From NCBI GenBank assembly GCA_937876225.1, contig CALFIC010000198.1, forward strand, positions 9,814 to 73,813: a DNA stretch of 64,000 nucleotides, read 5' to 3'. Each line of letters opens with the position of its first letter. Within the stretch, counting starts at the first letter, position 1. Positions 25,866 through 36,382 of the stretch are shown in pieces. The position numbers and the translations under genes are program-made. The notes beneath the pieces were generated by a model that was not told the origin of the DNA, made no database searches, and saw only the letters and a list, made by a program, of their open reading frames with translations. This DNA is from an uncultured Chloroflexota bacterium. GTDB taxonomy: Bacteria > Chloroflexota > Chloroflexia > Chloroflexales > Roseiflexaceae.

Positions 25866-27422
25866 TCATTTTGACACTTGACGTGGACGCGCGAGCAACT
25901 GGGCTGCCATCATCACGACGACACACACAACAACCAACACCACCGCCAACGCCGCTGCCATAGCGTAATTTAGCGCACCAGGTCGCCCGAGTAAGCGTGC
26001 CAAAAACAGTGGGGCGGTAGGTGTATCGGGGCGACTAAGCAACAACGCCGCCGCAAAATCCCCCAGCGACACCGCAAAGGCAAACAACCCTGCCGCCACT
26101 AGTGCGCGCCGGAGCAACGGGAGCGCCACACTCGACCATTGCCGCCATGGTGACGCACCAAGAGTCGCCGCCGCAATCATATACGTTGGCGCTAATTGAT
26201 CCCGTGCTAGTGCCAATTGTCGACTCACCAATGGTAACGCCAACACTACATGCGCCATGATTATCAGCCAGCCTGATTGGAGTAATCCGAGTGGACCAAA
26301 CCACAAAATATAACCTAGCCCCAACGTCACGCCACTCACTCCCAATGGAATCATCGCCACCCTGCGCCACCACCGATTGCCACTTGTAAATCCCCAGCTC
26401 ATCGTGACCGTTACCAGTGCAACCACCAACGCAATCCAAAGCGAGCGCCATACTGCCGCGAGCGGCGACACAAATAGACCACTCCCGCGCACAGGGGACG
26501 CCAAGGCACGATACGCATGGCTCCAATCATCAGGCAGCCACGCCCGCGCCACCAGCAACCCAAACGGCCCTGCAAATATTCCCACGGTCACTAACAGACA
26601 TCCACCCGCCACCCACCGACTCCACCCCCACGATATTTGCCGTGGCAGTTGGATTTGCGCATCAAGCGGAATCCGGCGTTGCACACGATCAGCCACCCAC
26701 ACCAGTACCATGCTCATCAACAATTGCCATACCGCCAGCGTCGCTGCGATATCGAGGCGCAAAAATTGACTCGTCTGCCGCCAAATCTCGACTTCGAGCG
26801 AGGGTACTCGACTCCCCCCCAATAACAACACTACCCCAAAGCTCCCAAAACAATACAAAAAAACCAACAACATGCCTGCCAACAAGGCCGGCCAAAGCAG
26901 TGGCAATACAATCGTGATAAAGCGACGCCACGGCGATGCCCCCAACGTCATGGAGGCTGCTGCATAGCGCCCTGCAATCCCTTGCCACGCATCTACAATC
27001 AAGCGCACCAACACCCCACTGTTGTACCAGACATGCGCCATCACAACGACGGCTAATCCTTGGGGAACTTCAAGTCCGAGTACAGTGGCACACCATGTGT
27101 GGGGGGCACACAAGGTGGTCAACATGGTGGCGGCGACTGGCGTCGGGATGACAAACGGCACACTGACCGCCAGCCATGTGCACGTCGCCAACAGCCCGGG
27201 GCGACGCACCATCGCCCACGCAATCGGCAACGCACAGATGATGGCCACGAGTGTCGATAGCAATGCTTGACCAAACGTCGCACCACCAATTTGGAGCATA
27301 CGGGTAATGATTGCGCCATCAAGCCATGTCACGCCACGCCACCATACCGTCAGCAACGGCATCATGACGCCAACGATTACGCCAACAAAGACCAGACTAC
27401 GCCCAAACCACGACCATCGCAT
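25866..27422 (-). CDS. Double-domain ABC transporter permease (thiamine/Fe3+ type)
   Basis: This is a 518-residue membrane protein with two fused permease halves and about twelve hydrophobic segments. Each half has its own EAA loop: AASMTLGASPWRRFI in the first and AAATLGASPWRQWS in the second. The fused form is typical of ThiP- and FbpB-like importers. No binding protein or ATPase gene is next to it; the partners must be elsewhere, or the permease is shared with another system. It lies between the lactonase and dehydratase genes, 6 nt downstream of the latter, so it may take up a sugar acid, but that would be unusual for this family. Confidence 0.82.
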   Translation of the reverse strand: MRWSWFGRSLVFVGVIVGVMMPLLTVWWRGVTWLDGAIITRMLQIGGATFGQALLSTLVAIICALPIAWAMVRRPGLLATCTWLAVSVPFVIPTPVAATMLTTLCAPHTWCATVLGLEVPQGLAVVVMAHVWYNSGVLVRLIVDAWQGIAGRYAAASMTLGASPWRRFITIVLPLLWPALLAGMLLVFLYCFGSFGVVLLLGGSRVPSLEVEIWRQTSQFLRLDIAATLAVWQLLMSMVLVWVADRVQRRIPLDAQIQLPRQISWGWSRWVAGGCLLVTVGIFAGPFGLLVARAWLPDDWSHAYRALASPVRGSGLFVSPLAAVWRSLWIALVVALVTVTMSWGFTSGNRWWRRVAMIPLGVSGVTLGLGYILWFGPLGLLQSGWLIIMAHVVLALPLVSRQLALARDQLAPTYMIAAATLGASPWRQWSSVALPLLRRALVAAGLFAFAVSLGDFAAALLLSRPDTPTAPLFLARLLGRPGALNYAMAAALAVVLVVVCVVVMMAAQLLARPRQVSK

Positions 27423-27428
27423 CGTCAG

Positions 27429-28745
27429 CTACTTCCCACGAGCCAGATTTTGCCAAATGGGGCCATCGGGGTAACGATACGCTTCGCGCGTCGCAGCTTT
27501 CATTTCGATGCTATAGCCCGGTAATTGGGGTGGCATATAGTGGGCATTGTGAATCACACACGGATCCACGAAGTGTTCGTGCAAATGGTCAACGTATTCG
27601 ATGACTCGTCCACTCGTACTCCCCGTCACCGCCACAAAATCAAACAGTGATAGATGTTGGACATACTCACACAAGCCGACACCACCCGCATGTGGACAGA
27701 CCGGCACACCGAATTTGGCCGCCATCAAAATAATCGCCAATACTTCGTTGACGCCACCCACGCGACAGGCATCGATTTGACAAAATGAAATCGCATTGGC
27801 TTGGAGGAGTTGTTTGAACATAATCCGGTTTTGGACATGCTCACCCGTCGCCACTCCAATCGGGGCCACGCCACGCGCAATGGCCGCATGACCAAGCACG
27901 TCATCCGGGCTGGTCGGTTCTTCGATCCATAATGGATTGAATGGTTTGAGATGCTCCATCCACTCAATGGCTTGGGGGACATCCCAGACTTGATTGGCAT
28001 CGACCATCAAAAACCGCTCGGGGCCAATCACGTCGCGAATCACGCCGGCACGGCGCACATCCGAGGCAATGTCAATCCCCACTTTCATTTTGATATGGGT
28101 AAAACCAGCCGCAATTGCTTCGCGACACAGTTGCCGCACTTTATCATCGCTATAACCAATCCACCCAGCCGACGTAGTATAGGCGGGGTAGCCTTGAGCT
28201 TGCATAGTCGCAATGCGGGCTGCTTTGTGGGGTACTGATTTTTCGAGGATAGCAAGCGCTTCGGTAGGGGTCAGCGCATCAGTAATATAACGGAACGGGA
28301 TACACCGGACGAGCTCTGCCGGCGTCATATCGGCCAACAAGCGCCACAACGGTTTGCCTTCGGCCCGGGCATACAAATCCCAGACGGCATTGACGACGGC
28401 GGCCACTGCCAAGTGGACGACTCCTTTTTCGGGACCGACCCAACGCAGCTGGCTATCACCCACCATCTCATACCAAAACGCTCCGAGGTCAGCGGTAATC
28501 GACGCCAAATCACGCCCTACCAAACGCTCAGCCAGTTTTTGGGCAGCAGCCACACACCACTCGTTGCCCCGCCCAATGGTAAAGGTCAATCCGTGCCCCA
28601 CCAATTCAGGATGATTGGTATGCAACATGACATAGGCTGCCGAATAATCGGGATCGCGATTCATGGCATCAGAACCATCGAGGTTCAAGGATGTGGGGAA
28701 ACGGATATCGAACGTCTCGACCTTGGTAATCACAATTGTCGTCAT
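27429..28745 (-). CDS. L-fuconate dehydratase-like enolase-superfamily enzyme
   Basis: This is a 438-residue mandelate-racemase/enolase-superfamily dehydratase. The N-terminal capping domain has [16 protein letters not shown], a signature of L-fuconate dehydratase. The barrel has the catalytic KxK (HIKMKVG), the metal ligands [19 protein letters not shown] and GVATGEHVQ, and the [11 protein letters not shown] segment. It removes water from a sugar acid to give a 2-keto-3-deoxy acid. Together with the lactonase at 24843 this suggests an oxidative L-fucose pathway; the fucose dehydrogenase and aldolase steps are not in the window. It starts 12 nt after the S15-family hydrolase stop. Confidence 0.85.
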   Translation of the reverse strand: MTTIVITKVETFDIRFPTSLNLDGSDAMNRDPDYSAAYVMLHTNHPELVGHGLTFTIGRGNEWCVAAAQKLAERLVGRDLASITADLGAFWYEMVGDSQLRWVGPEKGVVHLAVAAVVNAVWDLYARAEGKPLWRLLADMTPAELVRCIPFRYITDALTPTEALAILEKSVPHKAARIATMQAQGYPAYTTSAGWIGYSDDKVRQLCREAIAAGFTHIKMKVGIDIASDVRRAGVIRDVIGPERFLMVDANQVWDVPQAIEWMEHLKPFNPLWIEEPTSPDDVLGHAAIARGVAPIGVATGEHVQNRIMFKQLLQANAISFCQIDACRVGGVNEVLAIILMAAKFGVPVCPHAGGVGLCEYVQHLSLFDFVAVTGSTSGRVIEYVDHLHEHFVDPCVIHNAHYMPPQLPGYSIEMKAATREAYRYPDGPIWQNLARGK

Positions 28746-28757
28746 ATATTCCTCGTA

Positions 28758-30746
28758 TTAGATACCATCACGGCGGATGCGCTTGCTCCGCTCGGTTTCG
28801 ACTTGCAACACGTCGCCTTCATAGGCCCGAATTTGATTGGTCACGATAAAGTGGGTAGCATCACACCGCACCTCACTCCAGGTTTCGACCCGTGTTTGCC
28901 AGGTGCCACGCCCCACACAAATCGTGTGTTCGCTGACAGTGCGGGCACTCAGTGGGTCGGTCACATCGATAAAGTAGCGATCCGCCGCACGGTGATCATA
29001 CGTCAAGCCATCAACGAGTTGAAAGGCGCCATGATCATTTTCGTCATGCAATGCCCATACCTGGCTGATTTGATCATATTGTTCATAGCGTTGCCGTTGA
29101 TCGGGGCGAAGCTGCGTCACCCCCACTTCAGGAGTCATTGCCGGCGGCGCAAATTGCCCTGCCATTGCGTCAGCTGATTGTGGCGTACGCACGGGTAATT
29201 CGAGGTGCGACTGCGCTGGGTCAATCGTAAGTGTCACCAGTACCGGTGACGGCCAAGCATGCGGCCAATACGACGGACTCACTGCCACGCGCCAATGATG
29301 CCCCGCCGGCAAACAATGCCCCGCGGCATTGAGTATCACCGTGACCGTCTCGAAATGTCCCGGCTGCATCGCAATCGGCACCTCATGCCCAGCGCGGTGG
29401 GTCAAATTGAGCAAACCGCGACTCACCAATAGTGAGCGCCCATCGGGAGCCACATCACACAAGCGTACCACCAGCATCGCCTGAGGCTGGTCACTTGCGA
29501 CCCGCAATGTAACCCGTGGGAAGCCTAGTATCGTCTGGTCAATATCTGTCGTCACCAAATCAGCACACCACGACCGGCCATCTTCACCCCGTTGGTCGGG
29601 TGGGTAATCACCCGGGATGGCATACGAGCACCACATCCCTGCATCGGCGCCACTGCGCAAATCGGTCCCCACATGCATCACGGACTGATTAGGGCCAAGC
29701 ACATATTGGGCGTATTGCTGCGTCGGGTTCGGCCACACCGCGTCACCCACCCACTGGCCTGGTCGATTGTCATACCACGCAGCAGGATTGACCCAGTCTT
29801 GGATGTAACTGGTCAACATGGGACCATCCATGATATCGGTGGGCACGTCATTTAACCAATGCTGCCACCACTTGATTGCTTCGGCTTGGAAGCCAATCGC
29901 CGGTCCCGGCGACCCCGCCTCGGGGTATTTGTGAGCCCACGGCCCCACCAGGCCCTTACGCGGGACGGTGAGTCCGGCCAACAAGCGAAACACGGCGTTG
30001 GTATAGCCATCAGCCCAGCCACCGACCGCATACACGGGGCAGGTGATTTGGCGGAAATCTTCATTCACCGAACCTTGTTGCCAAAACGCGTCACGGCGTT
30101 GATGTACCAACCACGTTTCGATGTAGGCCGGGGTTTCTTGGATGCGTGACAGCCACATTTCCTTCCATTGATCCCCCACTACCGCTGGATCAGCCGGGCG
30201 ACTATTGAACGCCAGCATCACCGAGGCCCACGGCAACATGTCGACTGCCAGCAAACAGCCCCCCATGTAATGCACGTCATCGGCATAGCGGTCATCCGTC
30301 GAGCAGACCGTAATAATCGCTTTGAGAGCAGGAGGACGGCGAGCAGCCACTTGCAAGGCATTGAATCCCCCCCACGAAATACCAAACATACCCACATTGC
30401 CGTTGCACCATGGTTGTTGGGCCAGCCAGGCAATTACTTCGCAGGCATCGAGTTGTTCTTGGGGCAAATATTCGTCATACAAAATCCCATCCGAATCGCC
30501 GCTCCCACGCATATCGACCCGTACCGCCGCCAAGCCATGCGCGGCCAGGTATGGATGGCGAATCATGTCGCGACGCACGGTGCCATCATTGCGGCGGTAG
30601 GGTAGATATTCGAGTACCGCAGGAATCGGCGCCGTTGTGTGTTTTGGCATATAGATACGAGCCGCCAACCGTGAGCCATCAGACAACGGGATCCAGACGG
30701 GGTCTAGGCAAGTGACATTATTCAGGAGGTCGGGATGTTCATTCAT
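28758..30746 (-). CDS. CocE/NonD-family hydrolase (X-Pro dipeptidyl-peptidase, S15 fold)
   Basis: This is a 662-residue hydrolase of the CocE/NonD family. The N-terminal alpha/beta-hydrolase domain has MRGSGDSDG and the nucleophile elbow GISWGG (about residue 143), then an HKYPEAGSPGP region; the C-terminal part is the jelly-roll domain that ends this family. Members are cocaine-esterase-like or X-prolyl dipeptidyl peptidases. No signal peptide is present, so it is probably cytoplasmic. ATG 30746 is chosen because GAGGCGG precedes it; it overlaps the amine-oxidase stop by 8 nt, so the two genes are co-translated. The natural substrate is unknown. Confidence 0.85.
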   Translation of the reverse strand: MNEHPDLLNNVTCLDPVWIPLSDGSRLAARIYMPKHTTAPIPAVLEYLPYRRNDGTVRRDMIRHPYLAAHGLAAVRVDMRGSGDSDGILYDEYLPQEQLDACEVIAWLAQQPWCNGNVGMFGISWGGFNALQVAARRPPALKAIITVCSTDDRYADDVHYMGGCLLAVDMLPWASVMLAFNSRPADPAVVGDQWKEMWLSRIQETPAYIETWLVHQRRDAFWQQGSVNEDFRQITCPVYAVGGWADGYTNAVFRLLAGLTVPRKGLVGPWAHKYPEAGSPGPAIGFQAEAIKWWQHWLNDVPTDIMDGPMLTSYIQDWVNPAAWYDNRPGQWVGDAVWPNPTQQYAQYVLGPNQSVMHVGTDLRSGADAGMWCSYAIPGDYPPDQRGEDGRSWCADLVTTDIDQTILGFPRVTLRVASDQPQAMLVVRLCDVAPDGRSLLVSRGLLNLTHRAGHEVPIAMQPGHFETVTVILNAAGHCLPAGHHWRVAVSPSYWPHAWPSPVLVTLTIDPAQSHLELPVRTPQSADAMAGQFAPPAMTPEVGVTQLRPDQRQRYEQYDQISQVWALHDENDHGAFQLVDGLTYDHRAADRYFIDVTDPLSARTVSEHTICVGRGTWQTRVETWSEVRCDATHFIVTNQIRAYEGDVLQVETERSKRIRRDGI

Positions 30747-31989
30747 ACGCCGCCTCGATCTCATCTACCGCCCGCCAGCCACTACTTATCGCGCCATGCA
30801 CACTCGCCGCATGCCCATCCACGGCAGTGGCTTCACCGGCAAAATGCACACGCCCATGCGGCGCCGCCAAGGCGGGGCGGAGCCCATGCGCACCCACTGG
30901 CACCGAGCTATAGGCACCGAGGCTCCACGGGTCGACGCTCCAGTTAATCATGCGCCACCCTACGAGTTGTTCACGGACGACGTCACCAAAAACCTCGGTG
31001 AGCAAATCGAGACAGGTACCCAATGGGTCAACGACTGCGCCGATATGTGCCGCCCGTGGTCCCGTAAAAAATCCCATCAGATACGGTGCATCTGTGGCTG
31101 CTGTCCACCATACTGGGGCAGGGTCGACGAGACTAAAAAAACTAGCCGTATCATCCCAAAAACGTTCCCGGAAGCGCAAGGCGATTTTGACAGCCCCATG
31201 CATATCAATCTGGCGAATCGCATGGAGTTTGGCCGCAGGCAGCGGTGGCTGAAATGCGATTGCGCCTGTTTTGAGTAACGCTAACGGAATCGTCACAATT
31301 ACGCGCGTGGCAGTCAATACTTCTCCATTCGCCAACATTACCCTACAGTGGTCATCGCCATCATGAATGGCAGTCACCACACTTTTCATACGGATTTGCA
31401 ACGCCTGAGCCAATGCCGCCACAATCGGCGCATATCCACCCACAATATGATGGTCATTGCCCCCCAAATGCTCACCCTGCACAATATCTGCTTGCATGGC
31501 ATGAATACTTGCGAGTTCGGGAGTCGTCGCCGCACTATGCGCTAACCGGATATCAGCCAAATGACGTGCCAAACCATGATAATCGTTGTCATCCAGCCAT
31601 TGGGCAAAACTGATATCGGGACCTTCGTAGGTGGCAATCTGCGCTTCGATGGTGGCCAGTGGGGGCAAAGTCACATCATTCGCAAACAACGTCAAGGCAT
31701 CTTGCAACTGTGCGTGATGCCAAATCCGTCGCCCGTCCCAGCGCCCAGCAATCGTGGTGGCTAGTCCCAGTTGGCGCACAAATTGCCATGTCGACACCTC
31801 GTCACCATGAATGAATTCGGCGCCGAGTTCGATAGCATAGGCAGGGTCACTCGCATCACTCCAAACCCGCCCACCGATGCGGTCACGCGCTTCACACACC
31901 AGCACGTTGCGGCCAGCATCATGCAAACGACGGGCTGCAGCCAACCCGGCTACGCCCGCCCCAATCACAATCACATCATATGTTGTCAT
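30739..31989 (-). CDS. Flavin-containing monoamine oxidase family protein
   Basis: This is a 416-residue FAD amine oxidase. The N-terminal dinucleotide motif is VIVIGAGVAGLAAARRL, with the following CEARDRIGGRVW typical of the family. The C-terminal FAGEATAVDGHAASVHGA is the FAD-contact motif. It oxidises a primary or secondary amine to an aldehyde with hydrogen peroxide release. The cysteine used for covalent FAD in eukaryotic enzymes is not obvious here. Its start is 3 nt downstream of meaB and its end overlaps the S15 hydrolase, so it belongs to a long minus-strand gene string that begins at about 34327. Confidence 0.87.
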   Translation of the reverse strand: MTTYDVIVIGAGVAGLAAARRLHDAGRNVLVCEARDRIGGRVWSDASDPAYAIELGAEFIHGDEVSTWQFVRQLGLATTIAGRWDGRRIWHHAQLQDALTLFANDVTLPPLATIEAQIATYEGPDISFAQWLDDNDYHGLARHLADIRLAHSAATTPELASIHAMQADIVQGEHLGGNDHHIVGGYAPIVAALAQALQIRMKSVVTAIHDGDDHCRVMLANGEVLTATRVIVTIPLALLKTGAIAFQPPLPAAKLHAIRQIDMHGAVKIALRFRERFWDDTASFFSLVDPAPVWWTAATDAPYLMGFFTGPRAAHIGAVVDPLGTCLDLLTEVFGDVVREQLVGWRMINWSVDPWSLGAYSSVPVGAHGLRPALAAPHGRVHFAGEATAVDGHAASVHGAISSGWRAVDEIEAAYE

Positions 31990-31992
31990 GGT

Positions 31993-32946
31993 CTACTCCT
32001 TTGTAAAACCATTCGCCACAAATTCTTCAAGGAGCTGCCGCGCCACCACATCGCTATCATGTTGCCCGAGTTGTGCCAGCGCCACCGACCACCCCGGGAG
32101 CTGCTGAATAGCATCGCGTAACTGCGCATCGAGTGCGCGTTGTAACGACAATAAGTGCCGGCGTTGTTGCCGCCAAGTGGGAGGATGGGTCTGCAACCAC
32201 TCGGCATGTGTCAACAATGCATCAACTAACTCAGCCACGCCGGTGTGTTGCACTGCCGATACCGGCAACACGGGCACCGACCAGACATCGTCTGTTGCCA
32301 TCTGCATGCGAATCAAGGCACGAAGTTGTTGGAGCGTTGCCGGGGCATCTGGGCGATCGCTTTTGCTGACCACAATCACATCTGCCACTTCGAGCAAGCC
32401 TGCTTTGATTGATTGCACCTCGTCACCCATCCCGGGGGCTTCGACGAGCAGCACGGTGTCTGCCACATCGACCACTGCCACATCGCTTTGGCCAGCACCC
32501 ACCGTCTCGAGCAACACCATCCCAAAGCCAGCAGCCCGCATCAGCATCGCCGCATCGAGGGTGGTAGCCGCAAGTCCCCCGTATTGCCCCCGATTAGCCA
32601 TACTACGAATAAACACGCCACTATCGCCGGCCAAATCATACATACGGATGCGATCGCCGAGCAACGATCCACCACTCAGTGGCGACGACGGGTCAACGGC
32701 AATAATCCCCACTTGCATGCCACGCTGACGCAGTTCTTGGGTAATCACGGTGGTGAGACTCGATTTACCGGCGCCAGGCGCCCCCGTAATCCCGACCAAC
32801 GAGCCAACCCCATATCCAGACAACGCCTGGCGCAACCGACGGACCGGCGCGCCCCCGCGGTCAATCAACGTCAAGGCGCGCGCCAAGGCGCGACGATCAC
32901 CACGGCGCACATCTGTCGCTAATTGTGACACCGTGGCATCGCTCAT
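31993..32946 (-). CDS. meaB: Methylmalonyl-CoA mutase-associated GTPase MeaB
   Basis: This is a 317-residue G3E-type P-loop GTPase. Walker A is [13 protein letters not shown] (about residues 52-64), the switch region has [19 protein letters not shown], Walker B-like ETVGAGQSD follows and VVSKSD is the base-recognition motif. MeaB protects and reloads the B12 cofactor of methylmalonyl-CoA mutase. Its ATG overlaps the stop of the mutase B12-binding subunit by 4 nt, so chaperone and subunit are coupled. The large catalytic mutase subunit is not in this window. Length is normal for the family. Confidence 0.93.
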   Translation of the reverse strand: MSDATVSQLATDVRRGDRRALARALTLIDRGGAPVRRLRQALSGYGVGSLVGITGAPGAGKSSLTTVITQELRQRGMQVGIIAVDPSSPLSGGSLLGDRIRMYDLAGDSGVFIRSMANRGQYGGLAATTLDAAMLMRAAGFGMVLLETVGAGQSDVAVVDVADTVLLVEAPGMGDEVQSIKAGLLEVADVIVVSKSDRPDAPATLQQLRALIRMQMATDDVWSVPVLPVSAVQHTGVAELVDALLTHAEWLQTHPPTWRQQRRHLLSLQRALDAQLRDAIQQLPGWSVALAQLGQHDSDVVARQLLEEFVANGFTKE

Positions 32947-33359
32947 GATGTTGCTCGCCGCGCAGCAACGGTAGTCCGGATAAAGGCCACGATTTCGTCG
33001 GTATTGGTGCCAGGACCATAGATAGCATCGATACCGTGTTGACTCGTCAGTACGGCACTATCTTCGGCAGGGATAATCCCGCCGGCAATAATCACACAAT
33101 GCCCTAAGCCTGCATCACGAAGTTGCGTGGCCACCTTGGGCAACAAGGTCATGTGCGCGCCCGACAAAATCGACAGCCCTACCACTTCGACATCTTCTTG
33201 CAAAGCCGCTTCGACAATCATGTGGGGAGTCTGGCCGATACCGGTATAAATCACATCCATCCCGGCATCACGCAGGGCACGGGCGATAACTTTCGCGCCA
33301 CGGTCATGGCCATCGAGCCCCGGTTTGGCAACCAATACACGAATAGGGGTATCACTCAT
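32943..33359 (-). CDS. Methylmalonyl-CoA mutase, B12-binding subunit
   Basis: This is a 138-residue stand-alone cobalamin-binding domain. The base-off ligand motif [10 protein letters not shown] carries the axial His at residue 18, followed by [13 protein letters not shown] and VIIAGGIIP, which form the nucleotide-tail groove. It pairs with a separate catalytic subunit to isomerise (R)-methylmalonyl-CoA and succinyl-CoA. It overlaps meaB by 4 nt downstream and the prephenate dehydrogenase gene by 4 nt upstream, so the three form one coupled unit. A similar small domain is also used by ethylmalonyl- and isobutyryl-CoA mutases, which cannot be excluded. Confidence 0.88.
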   Translation of the reverse strand: MSDTPIRVLVAKPGLDGHDRGAKVIARALRDAGMDVIYTGIGQTPHMIVEAALQEDVEVVGLSILSGAHMTLLPKVATQLRDAGLGHCVIIAGGIIPAEDSAVLTSQHGIDAIYGPGTNTDEIVAFIRTTVAARRATS

Positions 33360-34327
33360 TTGCGACCTCCAGCGCGCTTGCCAAACAACGATGGGCGTTG
33401 CACTTGATCGACGCCCATATCTTCGTATTCGGCTTCACCTGGGCGCATGCCCGGCTTTTGGGTGAGCCATTCTTCACGGAGTTTGTGCGCATCTACAAAA
33501 AACTGCATAATTGCGGCTTCATCCCCCGCAATGATTTTTTCTTTGAGGGTATTGAGTTCGACTGTCGTATCGTCGATCCAACGCGTCAGCGCATCACGAT
33601 TTGTCATGACAATATCGCGGTGCATGGTCACATCACCAGAGGCGAGCCGCGTCATATCGCGGAAGCCAGTGGCAGCCAGTGCGCCCATTTCGCGACCGGC
33701 CGCCGTCCCCACCGTCGTTTTGACAATTGTCGCTGCCAACACAAACGGCAAATGCGAAATTCCGGCCACATAGGCATCATGTTCGACGGGATCAATAAAA
33801 TAAACTTTGGCGCCAATCCGTTCAACCACGGCTTCGCACAGATTGATAGCGTCACCGGGGGTGGTGTTCGTGGGGCACAAACAATAGACCGCATCTTTAA
33901 ACAAATCGCTGGTGGCTGCTTTGGGACCACTTTTTTCACGACCAGCCATCGGATGACCACCAATAAATGAATTGGCTGCTGGCAATAATTCACGAGCCCA
34001 TTCACCCACCATCGCCTTGGTACTCGTCACATCAGTCACTACCGTACCCGCACCGAGATGTGGTGCAAGTGATTGCAAAGCAGATCGCATTGCTTGGGCA
34101 GGTACCGCCAATACCACCAAATGAGCTCCGGCGACCGCTTCGGCAACCGTATTGGCTACCTTATCAATCGCTAGTCGCCCACGTGCTTCCTTGGTATTGG
34201 CAACGTTTGCATCATAGCCAATCACTTCCAATTCACCCATGGGGTCTTTTTTGCTGTCGGCAGCACGTAACGCCATCCCTAACGATGATCCTATCAACCC
34301 CATGCCGATAATAGCAATTCGAATCAT
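33356..34327 (-). CDS. Prephenate/arogenate dehydrogenase
   Basis: This is a 323-residue TyrA-type dehydrogenase. The NAD(P)-binding motif [11 protein letters not shown] is at residues 7-17, DVTSTK at about residue 100 and [14 protein letters not shown] at about residue 123 contain the active-site region with the catalytic His. The last 25 residues, with [12 protein letters not shown] and a basic C-terminus, are an extension beyond the catalytic domain. It oxidatively decarboxylates prephenate or arogenate in tyrosine synthesis. It is translationally coupled to the B12-binding mutase subunit, an odd pairing. No other aromatic pathway gene is nearby. Confidence 0.88.
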   Translation of the reverse strand: MIRIAIIGMGLIGSSLGMALRAADSKKDPMGELEVIGYDANVANTKEARGRLAIDKVANTVAEAVAGAHLVVLAVPAQAMRSALQSLAPHLGAGTVVTDVTSTKAMVGEWARELLPAANSFIGGHPMAGREKSGPKAATSDLFKDAVYCLCPTNTTPGDAINLCEAVVERIGAKVYFIDPVEHDAYVAGISHLPFVLAATIVKTTVGTAAGREMGALAATGFRDMTRLASGDVTMHRDIVMTNRDALTRWIDDTTVELNTLKEKIIAGDEAAIMQFFVDAHKLREEWLTQKPGMRPGEAEYEDMGVDQVQRPSLFGKRAGGRK

Positions 34328-34349
34328 GATTTACTCCTTCATTGCAGCC

Positions 34350-35003
34350 TTAACGTGTGGCTGGGGGCTCGATAAACGACAAAAATAATACTTCGGCAAT
34401 CACAATCATCAATATCCATGGGATAACTAATAACGGTGTGAATGCATGTAATCCAAATAAGCCAAACAATCCCACGACCATTAACCCAATCTCACGCGCT
34501 TGGCGCCACGCCCGACGCACATCATAGCGCCGTGCCCGTTGCCGAAACGCTAACTGGCCAATGACATACGTTATCGGCACACACAATGTTGACAACACCC
34601 AATACAATGCCATACTCACCAATAAATAGACGGGCACATCGGGCAACCACAACAGTGAATTTGTTGGCGTGGGCACATACAATATAATCTGTACTGCCAA
34701 AAACAACCCCAACACACCGCGCATCGCTACCCCTCGTGCCCGAAAGTAGTATTCCATCGGGACATAGGTCAACATGCCAACAATCACCGAAACACCCACA
34801 AGAAAGAATTGTTTGGCGCGATCATCTACCGGCCATACCCCATTAAATATAATTGCACCCAACCCGAGCCACGCAAACCCCGCCAATACAAACCATATCA
34901 ATATTTGGGTACGCGACACACCTTCTTGGGTCACCACAGTGACTGGTGCAGGGGTATTTCGCGGTGGAGTTATCCGGGTACGTGTGCGGGTCATCGCATC
35001 CAT
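34350..35003 (-). CDS. Hypothetical polytopic membrane protein, about 217 aa
   Basis: I do not recognise this family. After a basic Thr/Pro-rich N-terminal tail (residues 1 to about 32) there are about five hydrophobic segments, with a cytoplasmic-looking Arg-rich loop FRQRARRYDVRRAWRQ about two thirds along. It ends PPATR. The start is uncertain: ATG 35003 is used, with ATG 34994 equally possible; the reading frame is open upstream to 35039 but without a ribosome-binding site. It lies 22 nt upstream of the prephenate dehydrogenase gene on the same strand, so it may be the first gene of the TyrA / mutase string. Confidence 0.6.
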   Translation of the reverse strand: MDAMTRTRTRITPPRNTPAPVTVVTQEGVSRTQILIWFVLAGFAWLGLGAIIFNGVWPVDDRAKQFFLVGVSVIVGMLTYVPMEYYFRARGVAMRGVLGLFLAVQIILYVPTPTNSLLWLPDVPVYLLVSMALYWVLSTLCVPITYVIGQLAFRQRARRYDVRRAWRQAREIGLMVVGLFGLFGLHAFTPLLVIPWILMIVIAEVLFLSFIEPPATR

Positions 35004-35199
35004 CCATTCAACACCACTGTAGCTGCTCCGACATCGCACCTACATGCACTTATTTTCAGTATATCTGATTTTACAACAATACCAACGCTAATCCACCATA
35101 TCACGCATAAAAAAAATTCCACTATACACTATTTCAATAAATATCAAATAAAAAAATACCGCTATAATTTTGAGGTCAACTCAATGAAGAGGAGTAACC

Positions 35200-36324
35200 A
35201 TGAGTATCATTCGCATAGGAGTCGTCGGCGCCGGTAGTGTAGCCCAACGAGGAATTTTGCCGCACCTCAGTCAATCCGACCTCAGCGACCGCATCGCCCT
35301 CACCGCCATCTGCGACCCGGCACCGGGGCGTGCCGATGCCGCCGCCGAAAAATTCGGCATCCCCCAACAATTCACCGACTACGACGATTTTTTGGCCAAT
35401 GCCAGCGTCGATATGGTGATTTTGGCCACCCCCATTGGCATGCACTACGCCCAAGGACGAGCAGCGATTTTGGCGGGCAAACATGTCCATTTCAACAAAA
35501 CCATGACCACCACCAGTGCCGAAGCAACCGACTTGATTAATTTGGCTGCCGAACGGGGCGTCAAAATCGTCGCCTCGCCCGGCGAAATGAACCGCCCCCA
35601 CAACCAAGCCATCCGCAAAATGATTCAATCGGGCACGATTGGCGATTTGTGTTGGGCGGTGTGTGGGGCGTCGTTTGGGCGCTACCACGAAAACGAAGAG
35701 TTTCGCCAAGGCAACGACCCCCTCTCAAACATCGACCCGTCATGGTACTACCGCAAACCCGGTGGCGGGCCGCTGTACGACATGACCGTCTATGCGTTGC
35801 ACGGGCTTACCGGCATCCTCGGACCTGCCAAACGGGTCACCGCTATGTCGGGGGTGCGCATGCCGATGCGCGAATTCCGTGGCCAAATGGTGCCGTGTGA
35901 TGCCGACGACAACACGCTCATCTTGATCGACTTTGGCAACAATGTATTTGCAATGGCCTATGGCACGCCTGCAGGAAGCATCAGCGAAGGCTTTAGTGGC
36001 AGTTATTTTGGTACCAAAGGTCAAATTGTCGGACTCAAGCTCAACGGTGAATTATTTGACTACCCCGGCAGCGACAAAGCCGATAGTCACCCGCAGGGAC
36101 GCTGGGCCGGCAATCAGTGGATTTTGCCACACGTCACCCCAGCCCATCAGCAGATTGATGAGCATCATGTCTACGAAGACATCATGCAGTTGGTGGATTG
36201 GGTGCGCACTGGCACACCCGCAGTAGCGAGTGCCGAACATGCCCGCCATGTCATAGAAATAATCGAAGCGGGCTTACGAGCCGCCGAAACAGGCCAGACG
36301 CAGATTCTGACAACAGCGTTTTAA
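35200..36324 (+). CDS. Gfo/Idh/MocA family oxidoreductase
   Basis: This is a 374-residue NAD(P)-dependent sugar-type oxidoreductase. The Rossmann motif GVVGAGSVAQRGI is at residues 7-19, and the middle has KHVHFNKTMTTTSAEA in place of the usual EKP catalytic motif, with Asn-Lys present. The C-terminal beta-sheet domain completes the fold. Substrates in this family include inositol, glucose and related compounds; the specific one is unknown. ATG 35200 follows an AAGAGGAGTAACC ribosome-binding site, with TATAAT at 35163-35168. A small hairpin ACTGCAT-n7-ATGCAGT at 36331-36351 follows, without a U-run. Confidence 0.85.
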   Translation: MSIIRIGVVGAGSVAQRGILPHLSQSDLSDRIALTAICDPAPGRADAAAEKFGIPQQFTDYDDFLANASVDMVILATPIGMHYAQGRAAILAGKHVHFNKTMTTTSAEATDLINLAAERGVKIVASPGEMNRPHNQAIRKMIQSGTIGDLCWAVCGASFGRYHENEEFRQGNDPLSNIDPSWYYRKPGGGPLYDMTVYALHGLTGILGPAKRVTAMSGVRMPMREFRGQMVPCDADDNTLILIDFGNNVFAMAYGTPAGSISEGFSGSYFGTKGQIVGLKLNGELFDYPGSDKADSHPQGRWAGNQWILPHVTPAHQQIDEHHVYEDIMQLVDWVRTGTPAVASAEHARHVIEIIEAGLRAAETGQTQILTTAF

Positions 36325-36382
36325 CCGTCCACTGCATTGGCGATATGCAGTAGATTTGCACACACGACATGCGTTCTTTGTG

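Noticed and set aside
26377..26917. Plus-strand ORFs opposite the double permease
   Set aside because: Pro/Thr/His-rich antisense of hydrophobic codons; no start signals.
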